Shown: positions 33,795 through 46,235, counted from the first letter of the stretch. The stretch: 64,000 bases of DNA from Acanthosepion lycidas (GCA_963932145.1 OZ010580.1:3654634-3718633); one strand, 5' to 3'. A program made the numbers and translations. Notes: generated from the letters alone by a model not told the origin.

Positions 33795-34895
33795 AACGTT
33801 ATTCATAAATAGCAAGTGTATTGACGACTTAATACTTATTCATAAAAATACAGCATACGAGGTATTTTTTTATGATTAATTATATTACATATATTTAATT
33901 ATAAAAAAAAATAATTTTATTAAAATGATTATTCAAATTATAAGTAATATTAAAAGTTCAAATATAAAAATATAATTTTTCTATTTTTAATGTATTGTTC
34001 TTGTAGTGGGCCTTTGTCAATTTTTCAATTTTCTGGTGGAATTTTGGCCGTTCCTTCAAAAAACACCTTCTTATCCGTTTTTAATAAAAGGGACCTATTT
34101 ATCATAAATATATATATATATAATTACATACTTCTGTTTTGTGTCTATTTGCTTGTGTTTTATAGTTCCTCAGTTTTTTTTTTAACTTTATGAACTAAAA
34201 TTTGTCTTGGCTTCCTTTGGTTTGGGACAAGTACAAATTTGAGTCATTTTCTACTAAAAATTGTCCAGAAATCCTGAATTTGACATTCTATAAACAAAAG
34301 GAAAAAATAGCGTCACATTTTGGCTTGCGAGCCAACACCCGCCTGCGGGTCAAGTGCGATTATTTATTTTCTAGTCAGAAAGCCTGAATTTGAGTTTTGG
34401 GGCTTCCGGAAGCATGCAGGTCAATAACTTTTTTAAATCTCTCCCAGAGCAATTAAAAGAGGTCATGTTTAGTTTTAAAAATTCAGAAATTTCAAAATAT
34501 ATGGTTTTTCTTTTGCAAGTGCTGAAAGTGCTTAGCTTCTAAAAAAAACTCAGGTGCCTGCAACAAAAGTTGCGCCGGCCCTGCGACTGGCGCGAAAAAA
34601 AAAAACCCTCAGAAATAAGGTCCCAGTGGATTTTATGGCATCTTCATGTGCACTATAAAAAGTAAAAGGGAAATTCTCCCAAAATTTGTGATACTACGTG
34701 AAAATACATCATGGCTATTACTATGGGAAAATAATTTCTCAAATAACTCTAAACCTTTCTATTTTGATCTTGACATGTCTGAACTTGCTCCATATATTAA
34801 AAGTCTAAAAGGCCATTAATCAATGGACTCAGTTTCATATCTTCTCAAGCTTTTAAAGGATAAACGTCTTTTGCTTCATCAAGTGACAGTGACAT
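33795..34895. other. no gene seen
   Basis: AT-rich spacer. A small GC-richer patch with a 6-bp inverted repeat (GCGAGCCAACACCCGCCTGC region) lies at about 34325-34350. Confidence 0.45.
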
Positions 34896-34899
34896 AAAT

Positions 34900-37660
34900 C
34901 AAAGAAATATCAGTGCTATGACGCCACCCTGGGTCTTGTCTTGTGCTGGTCGCGGCGCCAATTGTGACGCCACCGGTCAGTCCTGGTCACGGCCAATTGT
35001 GACGCCTCTAACCCTCGGCTGACTGCAGCACCATCTGTGACGATCTAACCCTTAGCTGGTTTGGATGGAAATCTGGTTTACCACGGAACCATGTGTGACA
35101 GTAACCCCTCTGGTTGTCTTGGTCGCGGTCGATGTCTGGTTAGATTCGATATCAGCCTTGCCGTTCCCAGCTCGCCTCCAACGTCTGGTTACCGAAGTAA
35201 CTGCTTTGACTTCTAGTCTAACATACCCACGTTGTGATTTCATCTTAGGTAGACGAAATCAATCAGGCGTCGGACCGTAGTGCAAGATGAATCCGGGGCA
35301 AAGGTGATACTGCACAAGTGTATGTAAAAGAAAAATAATGAAACAAACTCAAAAGGTTCAAATGTGTTGAAAAAATAACAAGTATCTTTATATCTGTTTG
35401 CTGAATACAGGACTGCGTCTTTCTACCAACCCGCTTCTATGGAATCGGGACACTTTGCATTTCCCAGGCGAGTCTTGATATCTTAAGTTGTTTTTCAATA
35501 AACTGCTTTTTGGTATCTTCAAGCGATATTCTTATTTTGGTGGGGTGAGTCTAAGTCGTTCTTCAAAAAAGAATTGCTTTTGGTTAGAAGTCTAAGTCGA
35601 AATGCGTGGAAATCTTTCAGTCAGCTCCTGCGAGGCTGGTATCCGAGCTCACAGCTCTCTGTCGATCTGCGTGCGTCTCCGATCTCCAACTCAACTCAAC
35701 TGTCTGAAATTCTGGGGACGTTCGTTTATATGGACGCCGACTAAAACCGGGTGGGGGTCTGTCGTGGTTTGGGTTCTTCGATAATTCCAAATCCCCAATA
35801 AGGATTTTGTTTGTCTTCGGACAGGAAAATTTATCACTTCCCATTTTTGGAAGTCAATTACTTTCTGTTTTAGAGGGGCTCGTAGGAGGATTATCCTCCT
35901 AAACTCTTCCTTTCTCATATTGGTATCTCACACCAATCCCCTCAGAGGGCGTCAACAAGTTTCCCCTCTTTCTCATATATTTATCTTCACCCATCACTCA
36001 CGCCACCACTCAGCCAATGAACGCTCGGCAGCGTGGGTGTGGCTAGACTGGTCTCAGTTTACAATTATCGCCCAAAGAAAAAAATTATGTACCTTTTTCT
36101 TTCTTTCTTTTCTATCGGCCAGAGTTCTTATGGACCGCACCTAGCGACTATTAAATTTTAATCTTATGCTGGGGTCACCTGGATTTCATTAGCGGAATTT
36201 TCGTCGACTCATTAACTATCTCTGGTCAACTATTTAACTGGTCTTACGTTAACCCCATATTTGTACCCTCACCTCAGATTTTATAAGTATATTTTCATAT
36301 TTTAGGATCAGTTCTCGGAAAAGAACCTTCCCTTCTACCCCCATTTCCTACCTGGTCCCTGATGCGTAGGCTAAACAAACGCTGTTTGACAGATAGGTGC
36401 GAATGATGTTAGCCAGTTCCACAGTCGCTGGCCAAAACGAACGCTGTTTGACAGATAAGTGTGGATGACATTAACAGGGTCCGTGAATGACGCATACCTA
36501 TTTTGGGGGCCAACACGTGACTCAACATATAGCAGTTTTCGTTTCGCACGTGTTGAGGTAACAACAATCACATAGTTGCTGGCTGTCGGAGGAGTCGGAC
36601 GTCACCAAAACCTGTCTTAGCTATTTGCCATTAGAAGAAGCAGTTGTCACCAGACCCAGACTTCGTTGTTTGATGCCAGAAGAATTAGATGCTACCAAAA
36701 ACCAAAGGACCGACGCGAGAATCTAGATCAACATCGTCAACTCAAGTCGGCTATACTCTCGTGATTTTTCTGTGTGTTCTCCTCGCCATCAACCCGGATT
36801 GGACGTCGCCAATCAAAAATTCATATTAGAACATTGTCAATCCCACCCTTTGCTTTCAGAGAGGTGTATGAATATCCTTTTGAACAAACTGTACCCCGAT
36901 AATAGTCAATCGACGTCGATTCCAACCTTATGTAAGTTTCTGCATGTTTTTCTATATCTTATAATCTGCTATCTCCGTATTCATATGTATTTCGCCGCAT
37001 TAATATCTGTTTAATTGGTAACTTTTCTCCCCATCCCTTGTATTATTTAGTTTTCTCTTTCTTTTTCTTACATTCACACTTTGTGTATTCTATAAATAAA
37101 ATCTTTGTATTATATATTCCCGTGTTGTCTTCTGTTGTTCTGTGTCTGCGTATGGTTCATTTTCTCTCTGCGTTTACCGACGTCCGGAATTGGAGAATTC
37201 CCCTCCCAACGTTCTTTTCTTTATTTTTATATCGAACCTTGGGATCTCTTACTTATTTTTTTTTCATTTTCTCGTTGCGTCGCGGCTATCGTAGTCCTAA
37301 CGAAACCCCGGCCGTAACACTGGGTAGACGACTAAATCTCTTTGTCTTTCTCGCCTCAACACCATCGCACCCTCTGACATCCGCTCTCGGCGAAAGAAAG
37401 TCTGTCGTTAATAGTTCGAACAGGTAGTAACAATGATTTCCCCTTCTCAACCCTATCTCCTCATGTCAAGATCTGGACATACAACAGATGGGTCTCCTCG
37501 CTGGACACAAGAACCAAAACCAAATGATATCTCCGAAAGAGAATTCGTGGCTATTCTTTTTAGGGTGGTCTCACTGAATTCCTTTTCGGTCGCATGCTTG
37601 ACCCAGTTTCGGTTATCTTCTAGAATTCTGCTTTGTATGCCGCGTCATGACCCTAATTAA
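34900..37660. other. GC-richer block, possible LTR or leader of a retroelement
   Basis: This block differs in composition from its flanks. It starts with an imperfect tandem of TGTGACGCC-containing units (34918-35045), contains a direct duplication with period 62 around AACGCTGTTTGACAGATA (36378 and 36440), and ends near a 75-codon frame at 37433-37660. No protein was recognised and no second LTR was found, so the retroelement interpretation is a guess. Confidence 0.3.
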
Positions 37661-37949
37661 TTCTGACAGAATCCGATACCCGCTTTTCTTACGAATTTTC
37701 TATCTTCAGCGAAAAAAATACCTTTCCCCATTTTTCTTTTGTTAAAAAAAATAATATCGCTCGGTATGCCTTTCGTTATAGCTCTTTATCGCCTTAAGTA
37801 TTTCTCGTTTTTAATTTCTAAATATCTAAATAGTGTCACAGTGCTTCTTAGAAACAAAACTTGTTCTAGAACCAACTCGATGAATAGAAGACAATGTAAC
37901 AAAAACTACACCTAAATGCAGCACATATTTGGACAAGTTTATTTAAGAA

Positions 37950-40070
37950 AAAATGCCGCCCAAGAAGAAATAATATTTAAGAAAGAAATTGCCTAATGCA
38001 GTGCCAAAGAAAAGCTGAAAATGAGGAGCAAATATTGAAACGACTTGAGGACAGAAATCCAGAGATGAACAACGGAAGTAGCAAGAATCTGAAGAACAAA
38101 GATCACAAAGACTTCAGGGAGAGAAATTTAGACAACTGAGACAGTAAGGGTCTAAGGAACAAAGATTGCAAAGGCTTCAATGCGTTAGGGAGAGACATGA
38201 GCAGCACAGACATTAAGAATCAGCAAAGCAAAGATCACGGAGACTTCAAGGACTGGGGGTCAGATTTCAGCAGTTGGGTCAATAAAAATCTCAAAAGGAA
38301 AGATTGTTAAGACTTGAAGATCAAAAAATAAGAAACGAACAACAAAGGCAAAATGAATCTGTAAAACAAAGGTTGCAAAGACAAAACCAAGACAGGATAC
38401 GACATGCACAACTCCAGGCAAGAAGAATGTCGTAAAAATCAGTTGCATTTAATTATGATTCTTCGTATGACTGTTTCTGAACCCTCAGTTCAAATTGATT
38501 CCATGGACAAACTTTGTTCTAATTGTGGAGCAGAAAAGTAGAGTAGGGAACATATTGAACAGTGTTGTTCTAATGACATGGTTAGATTGGAACATTATCG
38601 TCATCCACCAGATTTGTTGAAAAACCTTCTTGTAAACAGAGACTATAGGAACTTTAGAAAAATACAATAATGCTTTTCGGATGACTTCCGTTGGTGCTAA
38701 GTTCATTCATAATGGAGGATATTCAATTTCCTCAATCATGGAGGGTATCCAACGGTCCCCCAATTAACATTACATCTAGAAAATGATTTCTCTGGGGATT
38801 TTCTCCATCAGGCACATCTGATATATTATGATATTTTTCTTAATTACTGTCAAGAATTCTGCACTTATTGATATTGAAAATCGGATCTTGGCAATTGGAA
38901 ATGATGAGTTACTAACCCTAACATTAACAACAAAATATCTGAAAAAAAAACCCTCATATAATCCAAGACAGATTAATGTTGATGAAAATCATACTGGAAT
39001 GCTCAATGACGACCAAAAAGTGGCATATCACATCATCACTAAAAGCGACAGGTATCAGAAATAAGGTATGTTTCCTATATGATCCAGGTGGAAATGGGAA
39101 AACTTTGGTAACAATTTTGATACTAACCAAACTCAGAAAGGAACGAAGAATTTCCCTTGCTGTGGCATAATCTGGAATTTCATCCACATTACTACCAGGA
39201 GGGCAGAACTGTTTCTATTTCATTCAAACTTCCACTTGACCTTTATATGAATGAAAACCCAGTCTGCAACATTAGCAATGCTTCTGGGATGGCAGAAATT
39301 ATAAGACAATGTCATTTACCGTAATTCTCCATGTATAATACGCTTTCATCCATAATACGTACACCTAAAATTGTGCAGAAAGTGTGGGCAAAATTTTTCT
39401 ACTCACGCATAATACGCACCTTTTTTTGGTAATCAAGCCCTACAAATTCTACCCCTCCAATTTCATTACAGCCAACGTTTCCTACACTTATTTTAAAAAA
39501 AAAGAAGCCGTTTAAAACATAGAACAATGTTATTCTAATTTAGTTTTATGATAATTCTTATTTTATTTTGCGGCAATTTTTAAAGATTTTTGTAGCTGTG
39601 CATAATATGCACCTCTGATTTTTCTTCTTATTTTTAAGAATAAAATGCGTATTATACATGGGGAATTACGGTATTTGTGTTTGATAAATGTACTATGATA
39701 CACAAGAGAACTCTGGAGGTAACTGATCGAATGTTAAACTATATAAGAAACAGTCAGTCTTTAATGGAACGAGTCACCGTAGTTTTATCAGGAGATTTCA
39801 GGCAAATCTTTCCAGTTATACCAAAAGAGACAAAAGCTGATAAGGTTCGAGCATGTTTGAAATCTTTCAGACTTTGGCAACATGTCAAAACCATAAAACT
39901 GTACACAAATATGAAATCTGTTCTGTCTAATGATCGAATGTCTGTAGAATTTCCAAAAAGATTATTATTCCTAGGAGAAGGAGGAGCTCCTGGGGACAAT
40001 GAAATCTGCTTAAACCTGCCAACAATAAGCAACCCTGGTGTTGTCGAGCAAATAATTAATTGTCTTTAGT
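37950..40070 (+). pseudogene. Helitron Rep/helicase relic
   Basis: Remains of a Helitron protein, which combines a rolling-circle Rep nuclease with a Pif1-type helicase. 37950-38430 encodes a broken Gln/Arg-rich N-terminal region of RLQRLQ-type repeats. 38490-38760 shows a Cys-containing segment and MTSVGAKFIHNGGYSIS in shifted frames. 38840-39300 holds the helicase start, with LNDDQKVAYHIIT and the Walker A sequence YDPGGNGKTLVT. 39674-40069 carries FDKCTMIHKRTLEV and VVLSGDFRQIFPVIPKET (the Walker B/Q-type region), TNMKS and the C-terminal LPTISNPG. The Rep HUH nuclease domain is absent, several frameshifts exist, and a 353-bp MITE interrupts the helicase. Confidence 0.8.
39319..39671. mobile_element. 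MITE inserted in the Helitron helicase
   Basis: A 353-bp element with 25-bp terminal inverted repeats (CCGTAATTCTCCATGTATAA at the left; CCGTAATTCCCCATGTATAA read inward from the right), flanked by TA on both sides (39317-39318 and 39672-39673). The helicase frame reads straight from QCHL to FVFDKC if the element and one TA are ignored, which confirms the boundaries. The interior is AT-rich and noncoding. The superfamily is uncertain. Confidence 0.88.
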
Positions 40071-40079
40071 TGTTTTTAT

Positions 40080-41620
40080 GAATTTGGACAATATTTTCTG
40101 AAAGCAAAAATTTTCTTCAATGAAAATTGAATTTTTAATACAATTATTTGTTATTTCTTTAATTATAATAGATTTTTACATTAAGTTGTTAAAATATTAT
40201 AAAATTAGTAAAAAGCCGCATCGGGTTTCCTAAGTGTCCTTATGAGAATTGTATCGTTTTGACCAATCAGAGCATCCGCGGTAATTAAGAAATGTAATGT
40301 GTAATTTTGTGTTCATAAAAATTGTTAAAATGGCTGTAATTAAAAAGTACGGAAGGTCACAAGCAATAAAACGTTACGTGGCTTGAGTGTAAGCGTTCTC
40401 CGCTGAACGTCGACTACATTATTGCAAATTCTTCGTGCAAAACACATGCTGAGCATTTTGAATTAGCGTTTTTTACTCATTAAAAAAAATTTAAACATCA
40501 TCCTAAGTCATTTTCACCATCAACATTACTACATTTTTTAAAGTACCATTTATTTCATTTACATATTTCATTGCAATTTCAATTTTTTTAAGTTGTTTTA
40601 TAGTTTTCAGTGAGTCGTCTTTAATTCAATTTTATGTGAATTTCTTATTTCAAGCAAACTGTTTTCGGTTCGATCCTTAAGTGTTGTTGTCATCACCCTG
40701 CTCAAAAGGTGTTCAAAATACAAAAATACATAAATACATCAAGCCTTTGTTCAAACATAGATTAAAAAAAAAGAAAAAGAAATGGGATTTTTTACAAGGT
40801 GATGACAGCTTGGTATTGTCGGCTGGCTGGCCTTTGATCCAGCAATGTCAAAGTCAATTTTGGCTTAACTTCAACACTGTTATCCTAAAAAAAAAAATAA
40901 AAAAACATATTAAAAAATCCTGGTTTCCAGTGTTCAGGAATAGCAATTTTAACTATATTTTCATATTTTATCCTCAGAAAATTTTTTTATAATCATTTAC
41001 ACCAACCAATTTCACTTAGAAATGAAAGAGCATTCTTTGCTTTCAAGAAATACCTAGTTTCATGGGGTGCAGATCAAAAGTTTCCTTGATATTTTGTTCA
41101 GATGATGACAAAAGTCATTTTGCAATTTTTTTTTCAGTTCAAATTGGCTGAAGTGTAACAAAATAACTTTTGATATGTTTGTGATGATTTTTACTTGGGA
41201 TAGAAATGTTTTATCATAGCAGATCTGTATTGACTTTAGGGGGCTATAGTTGCCCTCAAAAAGCTGTGCAGCACTTGTATTTTAATTTATTTATAGTATT
41301 TATAATTTCTACAGATAGTATCAACAAACTTATGGTGTAAGCATAAATAAAAGAAAACAAAATAAAATAAATTGGAATGCTGAAAGTTTTTTTTTACTTT
41401 GATAATTACGAGGTACTACATAAGCTGGTTCATGTAAAAAAAAAAAGTTACGTCAATTATATCCTTCCATATGATAACTCGAATCTGACAGCAATCATTT
41501 ATCACTTGTCAATAGCCAATGATGTTAAGATCGCCTCCTTTTTATTTCAAACAACATTTTTTTTCGAAGAAAGTAAGCAAAAGTTTTTTTCAAAATATAT
41601 TAAATAATCTTTAAATTTGC
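40080..41620. other. no gene seen
   Basis: AT-rich DNA. Frames at 40681-40992 and 41377-41607 are Lys/Phe-rich composition artefacts. The 3' end of the Helitron was not located. Confidence 0.45.
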
Positions 41621-41624
41621 TAAT

Positions 41625-41965
41625 TTTCGTCAAATAAGTTTTGAAAAACGTATAATTGATTTTTGGAAGAATTTTAAACTAGGATTTTAATTTAGTTTAC
41701 AAAATTAAAAAAAAATAGCTGATATCGAGTTTTTTTACTTATTTCGCTGACAAAAAAAAAACGAGATTTTTAACTAAAATTTTGGACATGCTAAGAATGA
41801 GTAAAAATTTTAAAAAAATAATCAAAAAATACTTTGGTATTTCTTCTTAATAATGATATATATACTTAAGCAGATAAAAATTTTTTCATCAAATTTAAGG
41901 CCGTTCTCGTCATGCTATGCTCATTTTATTGATTTTCATGGAGGTACCTAAGTAAGTATATTACA
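41625..41965 (+). repeat. AT-rich repeat family R2, right-end fragment
   Basis: Contains TTTTGGACATGCTAAGAATG, CAAAAAATACTTTGGTATTT, a TCATGCTATGCTC segment and GGAGGTACCTAAGTA. Confidence 0.75.
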
Positions 41966-42041
41966 ATTATTTTTATTTAAATTTTGTCAGTGCCTTCGTA
42001 TTTCTTCAAAGTAAACTTATTTCTTTTATTGAGAAATGTTT

Positions 42042-42042
<1 letters not shown>

Positions 42043-42105
<63 letters not shown>
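42043..42105. repeat. (TA)n microsatellite
   Basis: About 31 TA units, immediately followed by structured repeat S copy 2. Confidence 0.98.
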
Positions 42106-42107
<2 letters not shown>

Positions 42108-42265
42108 GTCTTATGTCAGAGGGCATCCCCCAGACGAGACTCTGCGGGGAAATTGATTCCGTTTTTACGTGGTCTATAGGGAATCTTTGCCCGAGCCTAC
42201 GGGCTCGGATACCCCACTTTAAACTCAGCCTTGTGCCACATCTTGCTGCGTAGGGGAGCGGGTAA
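42108..42265 (+). repeat. GC-rich structured repeat family S, copy 2
   Basis: Retains the CCCGAGCCTACGGGCTCGG hairpin and the CAGCCTTGTGCCACA box with the G-rich tail; the 5' part is diverged or truncated. (TA)n tracts lie on both sides. Confidence 0.75.
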
Positions 42266-42369
42266 ATAATTATCTATATATATATATATTAATCAAGTAC
42301 CAAGTGAACTTTATTTAAAGTATTTTACTTACATGCCATCATTTGGAAAAGTTTATTTTCTAATTTAGA

Positions 42370-42545
42370 ACATCTAACATTTAATGTCTACTTCCGGTTC
42401 TAACGTTGAGAGACAAGACGCGCGTTGAATGAAATGTAATAGAAAAATGACATTTGCATAGATATTATTTGACATTGATTTCTTTTCAGATACGACATAA
42501 AATGGATCCTTTTCAGGGCTTATAAATCATTGAAGATATTTTTTC
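42370..42545 (+). repeat. histone-derived block with stem-loop relic, copy 1
   Basis: Paralogous to 51025-51190. Shared landmarks are GAGA-AAGACGCGC, GAATGAAATGTAATA, ATTTGCATAG and a terminal ATAAAATGGATCCTTTTCAG segment. The end forms a weakened histone 3' stem-loop (GATCCTTTTCAGGGCT at about 42504-42520), and the flank TATAAATCATTGAAG resembles the sequence after the intact H3 stem-loop (AATAAATCATTTGAAA at 63579). No histone coding sequence remains. Confidence 0.65.
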
Positions 42546-42789
42546 CTTCTGTTTCATATGTTTTTACTCTTTCGTTTATTTTATTTAAACAGCAATGCAT
42601 AATGGTTGCCATGAGTTAAGTTGAAGTGATTGTGATTGTAAAATAAATGAATTGTTTAGGGTAAAATGGCAGATGATAGAATTTAGAAAATAATTAATGT
42701 ATTATTTGTTTTTAATGTAATTTTCTGGTTGAACTGAAAGAGATTGGACAGAATAACAGTTCAGATGACGTCATCTACATATGAGCTCT

Positions 42790-44760
42790 TAATGAAAATC
42801 AGCAAAGACGGGTCCGTCTGTCCAACTAAAGGGTCTCGGAAGAGCCATTCCCTTTCAGGTATCTAACCGCAAGCTGGATGCCTTGTCGCGTTTAATTATG
42901 GCCTCCGCCAACCTTCTCGTACCTCTCAAGCGCCTTCTGTATTACTACAATGTCGCTACGGCACGACGCGAAAATACATACGTCATCGGCTCGACCTCCA
43001 GGGACAGCGATTTCACATAGGGCCGGACTGCACGCCCTGTCCCTTAGCCAGTGGAGGAGGGGCTCAAACGCCAAAGCGTAAAGTAAAGGCGACAGCGGAC
43101 AACCCTGAAGAACCGACCGAGACAGCGCAAAAGTGATCGACCTCTTTCCGTTCACCTGTAACCCCGTCAATGGAGAAACGATACAGGAGGCTGATCCAAT
43201 TGTTCGAATCAGTCGACCTGCAGGACAGCAGCCAGGTACTGATGATCGAACCTATCGAATGCCTTGGACTGATCTAAATTGATCAGCGCGGCTTGCTCGT
43301 CTCTACACCATCTATGATCGTTCGGATTAGATGCAGGTTGCTTTGAATTGTTTGCTTCTTTACGGCACGTCTGTAAGCTGGCGACAAGTGACTGCAAATG
43401 CTCCGTCAGGATCTTGGACAAAATCTTTAATTCTGTGTTTAGCAGAGTTATGGGCGTATAATTGTCGAATTCACGCCAAATATCCTTGCTCTTTTCAACA
43501 GCATGATCACACCCGCGAAAATCCGATCGGGAACCAGTTGTTGAACACCACTGTCAAAATCGGAACAAAGATATGTCCAGGAACAATTCATAGGGCAGAC
43601 CATCAACTTCCAGAGACTTGCCAAAGCCACTTCAATGCCAGGTGAACTTCGCCCTCTGTGATTTCACACTCGAAACTAGCTGCTTTAGTCGGCGAAGGCC
43701 GAGGAAAGTTCGCGAAATACCTGTGAAACTCGTTGCCATAGAGACCAGGATCCTTGGTAAAACGGCTATAGAAATGCGACCTAAATACCTCGCACATGCC
43801 TTTGGTCGACCTCAGAGTACGACCTCCCGAATATAACGATCGGAACCTCGACGGATTTCTTCCTTGTCCAATTCTGCGCCCATATTCATAACTTCGTTAG
43901 ACATCTTGTTTAAACTATGAATAACTACCTGACCCTGGTAGTTCTTTGCTAGTCTTATGATCTGGAGACTGCCTGGCTAAAATCTCTAGGGAATCCTTCC
44001 AGTCTCCGCCTTATCTAGGGTGAGTCGTTGGCTGTATTCGGTGGTGAAAGGCCTAATACTATCCTTAAGCCTCTCCTTCCACTTATTCTCAATAATCGCC
44101 GCCACTAGTTTCCGATGCACTAATCTAGTTAGCTGTTGCCTGAAGTTCCGCCTGCCAAGTAAAGACAGATTAAACTTCCTGTGTCCAGCCATTCTAGGCC
44201 TAATACCTAACACCATCCGGACACCATCCGGAATCTATGGTCCGAATAGTCTAAACGGTGGAACGTGGGGCAATCTATCAAATCTAGATCGAGCCTTCTT
44301 ACTAAAATTCTGTCCATGTAGATGGCTACCCGGATAGACGGCTATTTATGTGCCCCACTGCTCATGTACACATCTCCTTCCCCGGTTGATTGACCTGGTA
44401 TGTATCGACAAGCCCAATCAGATCGACCACCTGCAATGGCCCGATCTTCCGCTAGCTCCCCGCTTCTGTCTATCTTAGGGTCCAGGATAGCATTCCACTT
44501 CCCGACGAATCCACCAGCTGTAATCGATGGAAAAAAGCGACACGCTCCATCTGATCGTTGGGCGCATAAACCGCTATGATCAGAAACGAACAGTCTCGGC
44601 CACAATCAAGCGGCCCTCAGCATCGACATGGACAAAGTTCACCCTCGCACCCAGGGAACGCTTGACTAACAAGGAAACACTGCTGACCAGCTGGTCTCCG
44701 TATGCTGAATAGACGACAAAGTTGTGAGACAATACACGAGCATCAACGTCGCGAAAAAAG
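42790..44760 (-). pseudogene. non-LTR retrotransposon (LINE) relic
   Basis: Minus-strand pieces follow the order of one LINE ORF2. The endonuclease region is at about 44340-44650 (AVYAPNDQMERVAFF in one frame, KWNAILDPKIDRSGELAE in another). A linker follows, then EVFRSHFYSRFTKDPGLYG near 43800, and the RT palm with ALINLDQSKAFDRFDHQYLA at about 43230-43300. RSVLQGCPLSPLLYALAFEP lies near 43100. The catalytic YADD motif is changed to RADD near 42990, and a short tail with QLAVRYLKGNG ends near 42840. Numerous frameshifts and stops make it inactive. The clade is uncertain. It has invaded the decayed histone region. Confidence 0.85.
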
Positions 44761-44859
44761 TGTCTCCTAGATCGCAGTCACATCTACACATCTACAAATC
44801 TACACAAGAGATCACGAAGCAGGATTTAAATTTAAAGGATGTAAATTTGAAAACTATTA

Positions 44860-45260
44860 TCATAATTAAGTTCTTTTAAAATTAAAAACATTTTTGTAAA
44901 AATTCATTCGACTTCAATTTTTTTTCTTTAGACAATAGCTTCCACAATATATTTTATTTATAGAAGCAATTAAAAACTTTTCTAATTAAAGAATTTTTTA
45001 GTATTATGATTTTCCGATTCAGAGCAGATTTTCTGTGACTGGGGATCCTGTTTAACAAAGATAAAATGGATAAATTCTATGAAGACTTGTCCTGCGCTAC
45101 ATAAAGAATTTCATGAAATTTCATAAAATTAAATAAGTTTGTAACCGATGTAAACAAACACATGTTAACAAAAATTTTCTAAAAGCGAAACATTTAAAAA
45201 ATAATTTCATTCATTTGTGAATAAGTTCTGAAAAGCATTTTGATTTTTTTTGAATAATGT
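44860..45260 (+). repeat. AT-rich repeat family R2, left-part fragment
   Basis: Contains AGAAGCAATTAAAAACTTTT, CAGAGCAGATTTTC, AATTTCATGAAATTTCATA and CATTCATTTGTGAATAAGTT. Confidence 0.8.
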
Positions 45261-45576
45261 CACGTGCTGAATGTTGCATCTTTCTGAAAAATATTTGTTT
45301 GGTCCAAAAATAATAAAAAGAAATAAACCAACGTATAAAATGGTTTATTGCTGCAGATGTTGTTTTCGAAAGCTAATGAAATCTCAGAACTTGGTATTTC
45401 TTTTACAAACGATACTAGGCCTTTTCAGCAGGAGAGGGAAAATATCAAAGTAGGGGAGATAACTGTTAATAGCGTAATAAAGGTATTTCGTTTTTTTCTC
45501 TAAAAAATCTAATAGAGTATGAAATTTCGAGTAATTCATTTTTGTACGGCTTAATATTTCAATAATTTCTAGAGGG

Positions 45577-45647
45577 GGATCGGTGGTTCAGTGGAAGAAT
45601 GCTCGCCTGCCACGCGAGCGGCTCGAGTTCGATTCCCGGCCGATGCA
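45577..45647 (+). tRNA. tRNA-Gly(GCC), possibly a pseudogene
   Basis: A 71-nt cloverleaf. Acceptor GGATCGG/CCGATGC has one mismatch (G2 to G71). The D arm reads TGGTTCAGTGGAAGAATGC with a good A box. Anticodon stem CTCGC/GCGAG is perfect, with loop CTGCCAC (anticodon GCC). The T arm has an intact TTCGATT loop and B box but a stem weakened at two positions. A run of eight T (about 45656-45663) lies just downstream as a Pol III terminator. Compared with the usual metazoan tRNA-Gly(GCC), about four stem bases are changed, so it may be a recently decayed copy. It lies on the histone side of the window, unlinked to the tRNA-Gln arrays. Confidence 0.75.
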
Positions 45648-45962
45648 TGCTTTCCTTTTTTTTAAGTCATAACTGCAATACCAATTTAATATGTATTAAT
45701 TATTATTGTATTGTATTTAGAAATATGTCTGATCAGTTTATTTATTATTGTTGCTAAGAAATAAAATTTTAAAATTAAATATCTATGAAATATAGATACT
45801 TAGTAATAATCTTCCTTTATTCTTGGAAATGATTTACGTTTATTGTTTTATCAATATTTTTTTTCTATGATAATATCTCTACTTATGTTGTTTATTGGAT
45901 TGATACAAGTTAGCAAGTCAAATAAACATCCAACTTATTAGCTTAAATTAATTACGCATCTC

Positions 45963-46212
45963 AAGGTGCTCAGAGATAACAATTAACATCCAGGGCATCA
46001 CAAACTTGCGTCTAGCTCGCAGAGGTAGAGTCAAGCATAACTTTAGTCCCATCTACGAGAAAACACGTGGTTTCATTGGGGTTTTCCTTGAGAATGTTAT
46101 CCGTGATGACATCACCTACACTGAGCATGCCAAGAGAAAGACTGTTACCGCCATGGATGTGGTCTATGCCCTGAAGAGACAAGGCAAAATTCTCTATGGA
46201 TTCGGGCTATAA
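45963..46212 (+). pseudogene. histone H4 pseudogene (5'-truncated)
   Basis: Starts within H4 at KVLRDN (no N-terminal tail or ATG), passes a small insertion and a deletion removing the PAI residues, then continues in one frame as [20 protein letters not shown] and on to the normal C-terminal region with [26 protein letters not shown] and LYGFGL. Substitutions at conserved sites (GGVKRISGL changed to GRVKHNFSP) show loss of constraint. The 3' flank matches that of the intact H4 gene, including a stem-loop relic and a CAAGATATGTAC segment. It therefore arose by genomic duplication of an H4 unit and not by retroposition. Confidence 0.9.
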
Positions 46213-46235
46213 ATATGAAAATATTTTCTCTCAAC

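Noticed and set aside
40240-40480. Possible single-exon gene around the CCAAT-like motif at 40260
   Set aside because: No open frame of useful length or recognisable protein follows.
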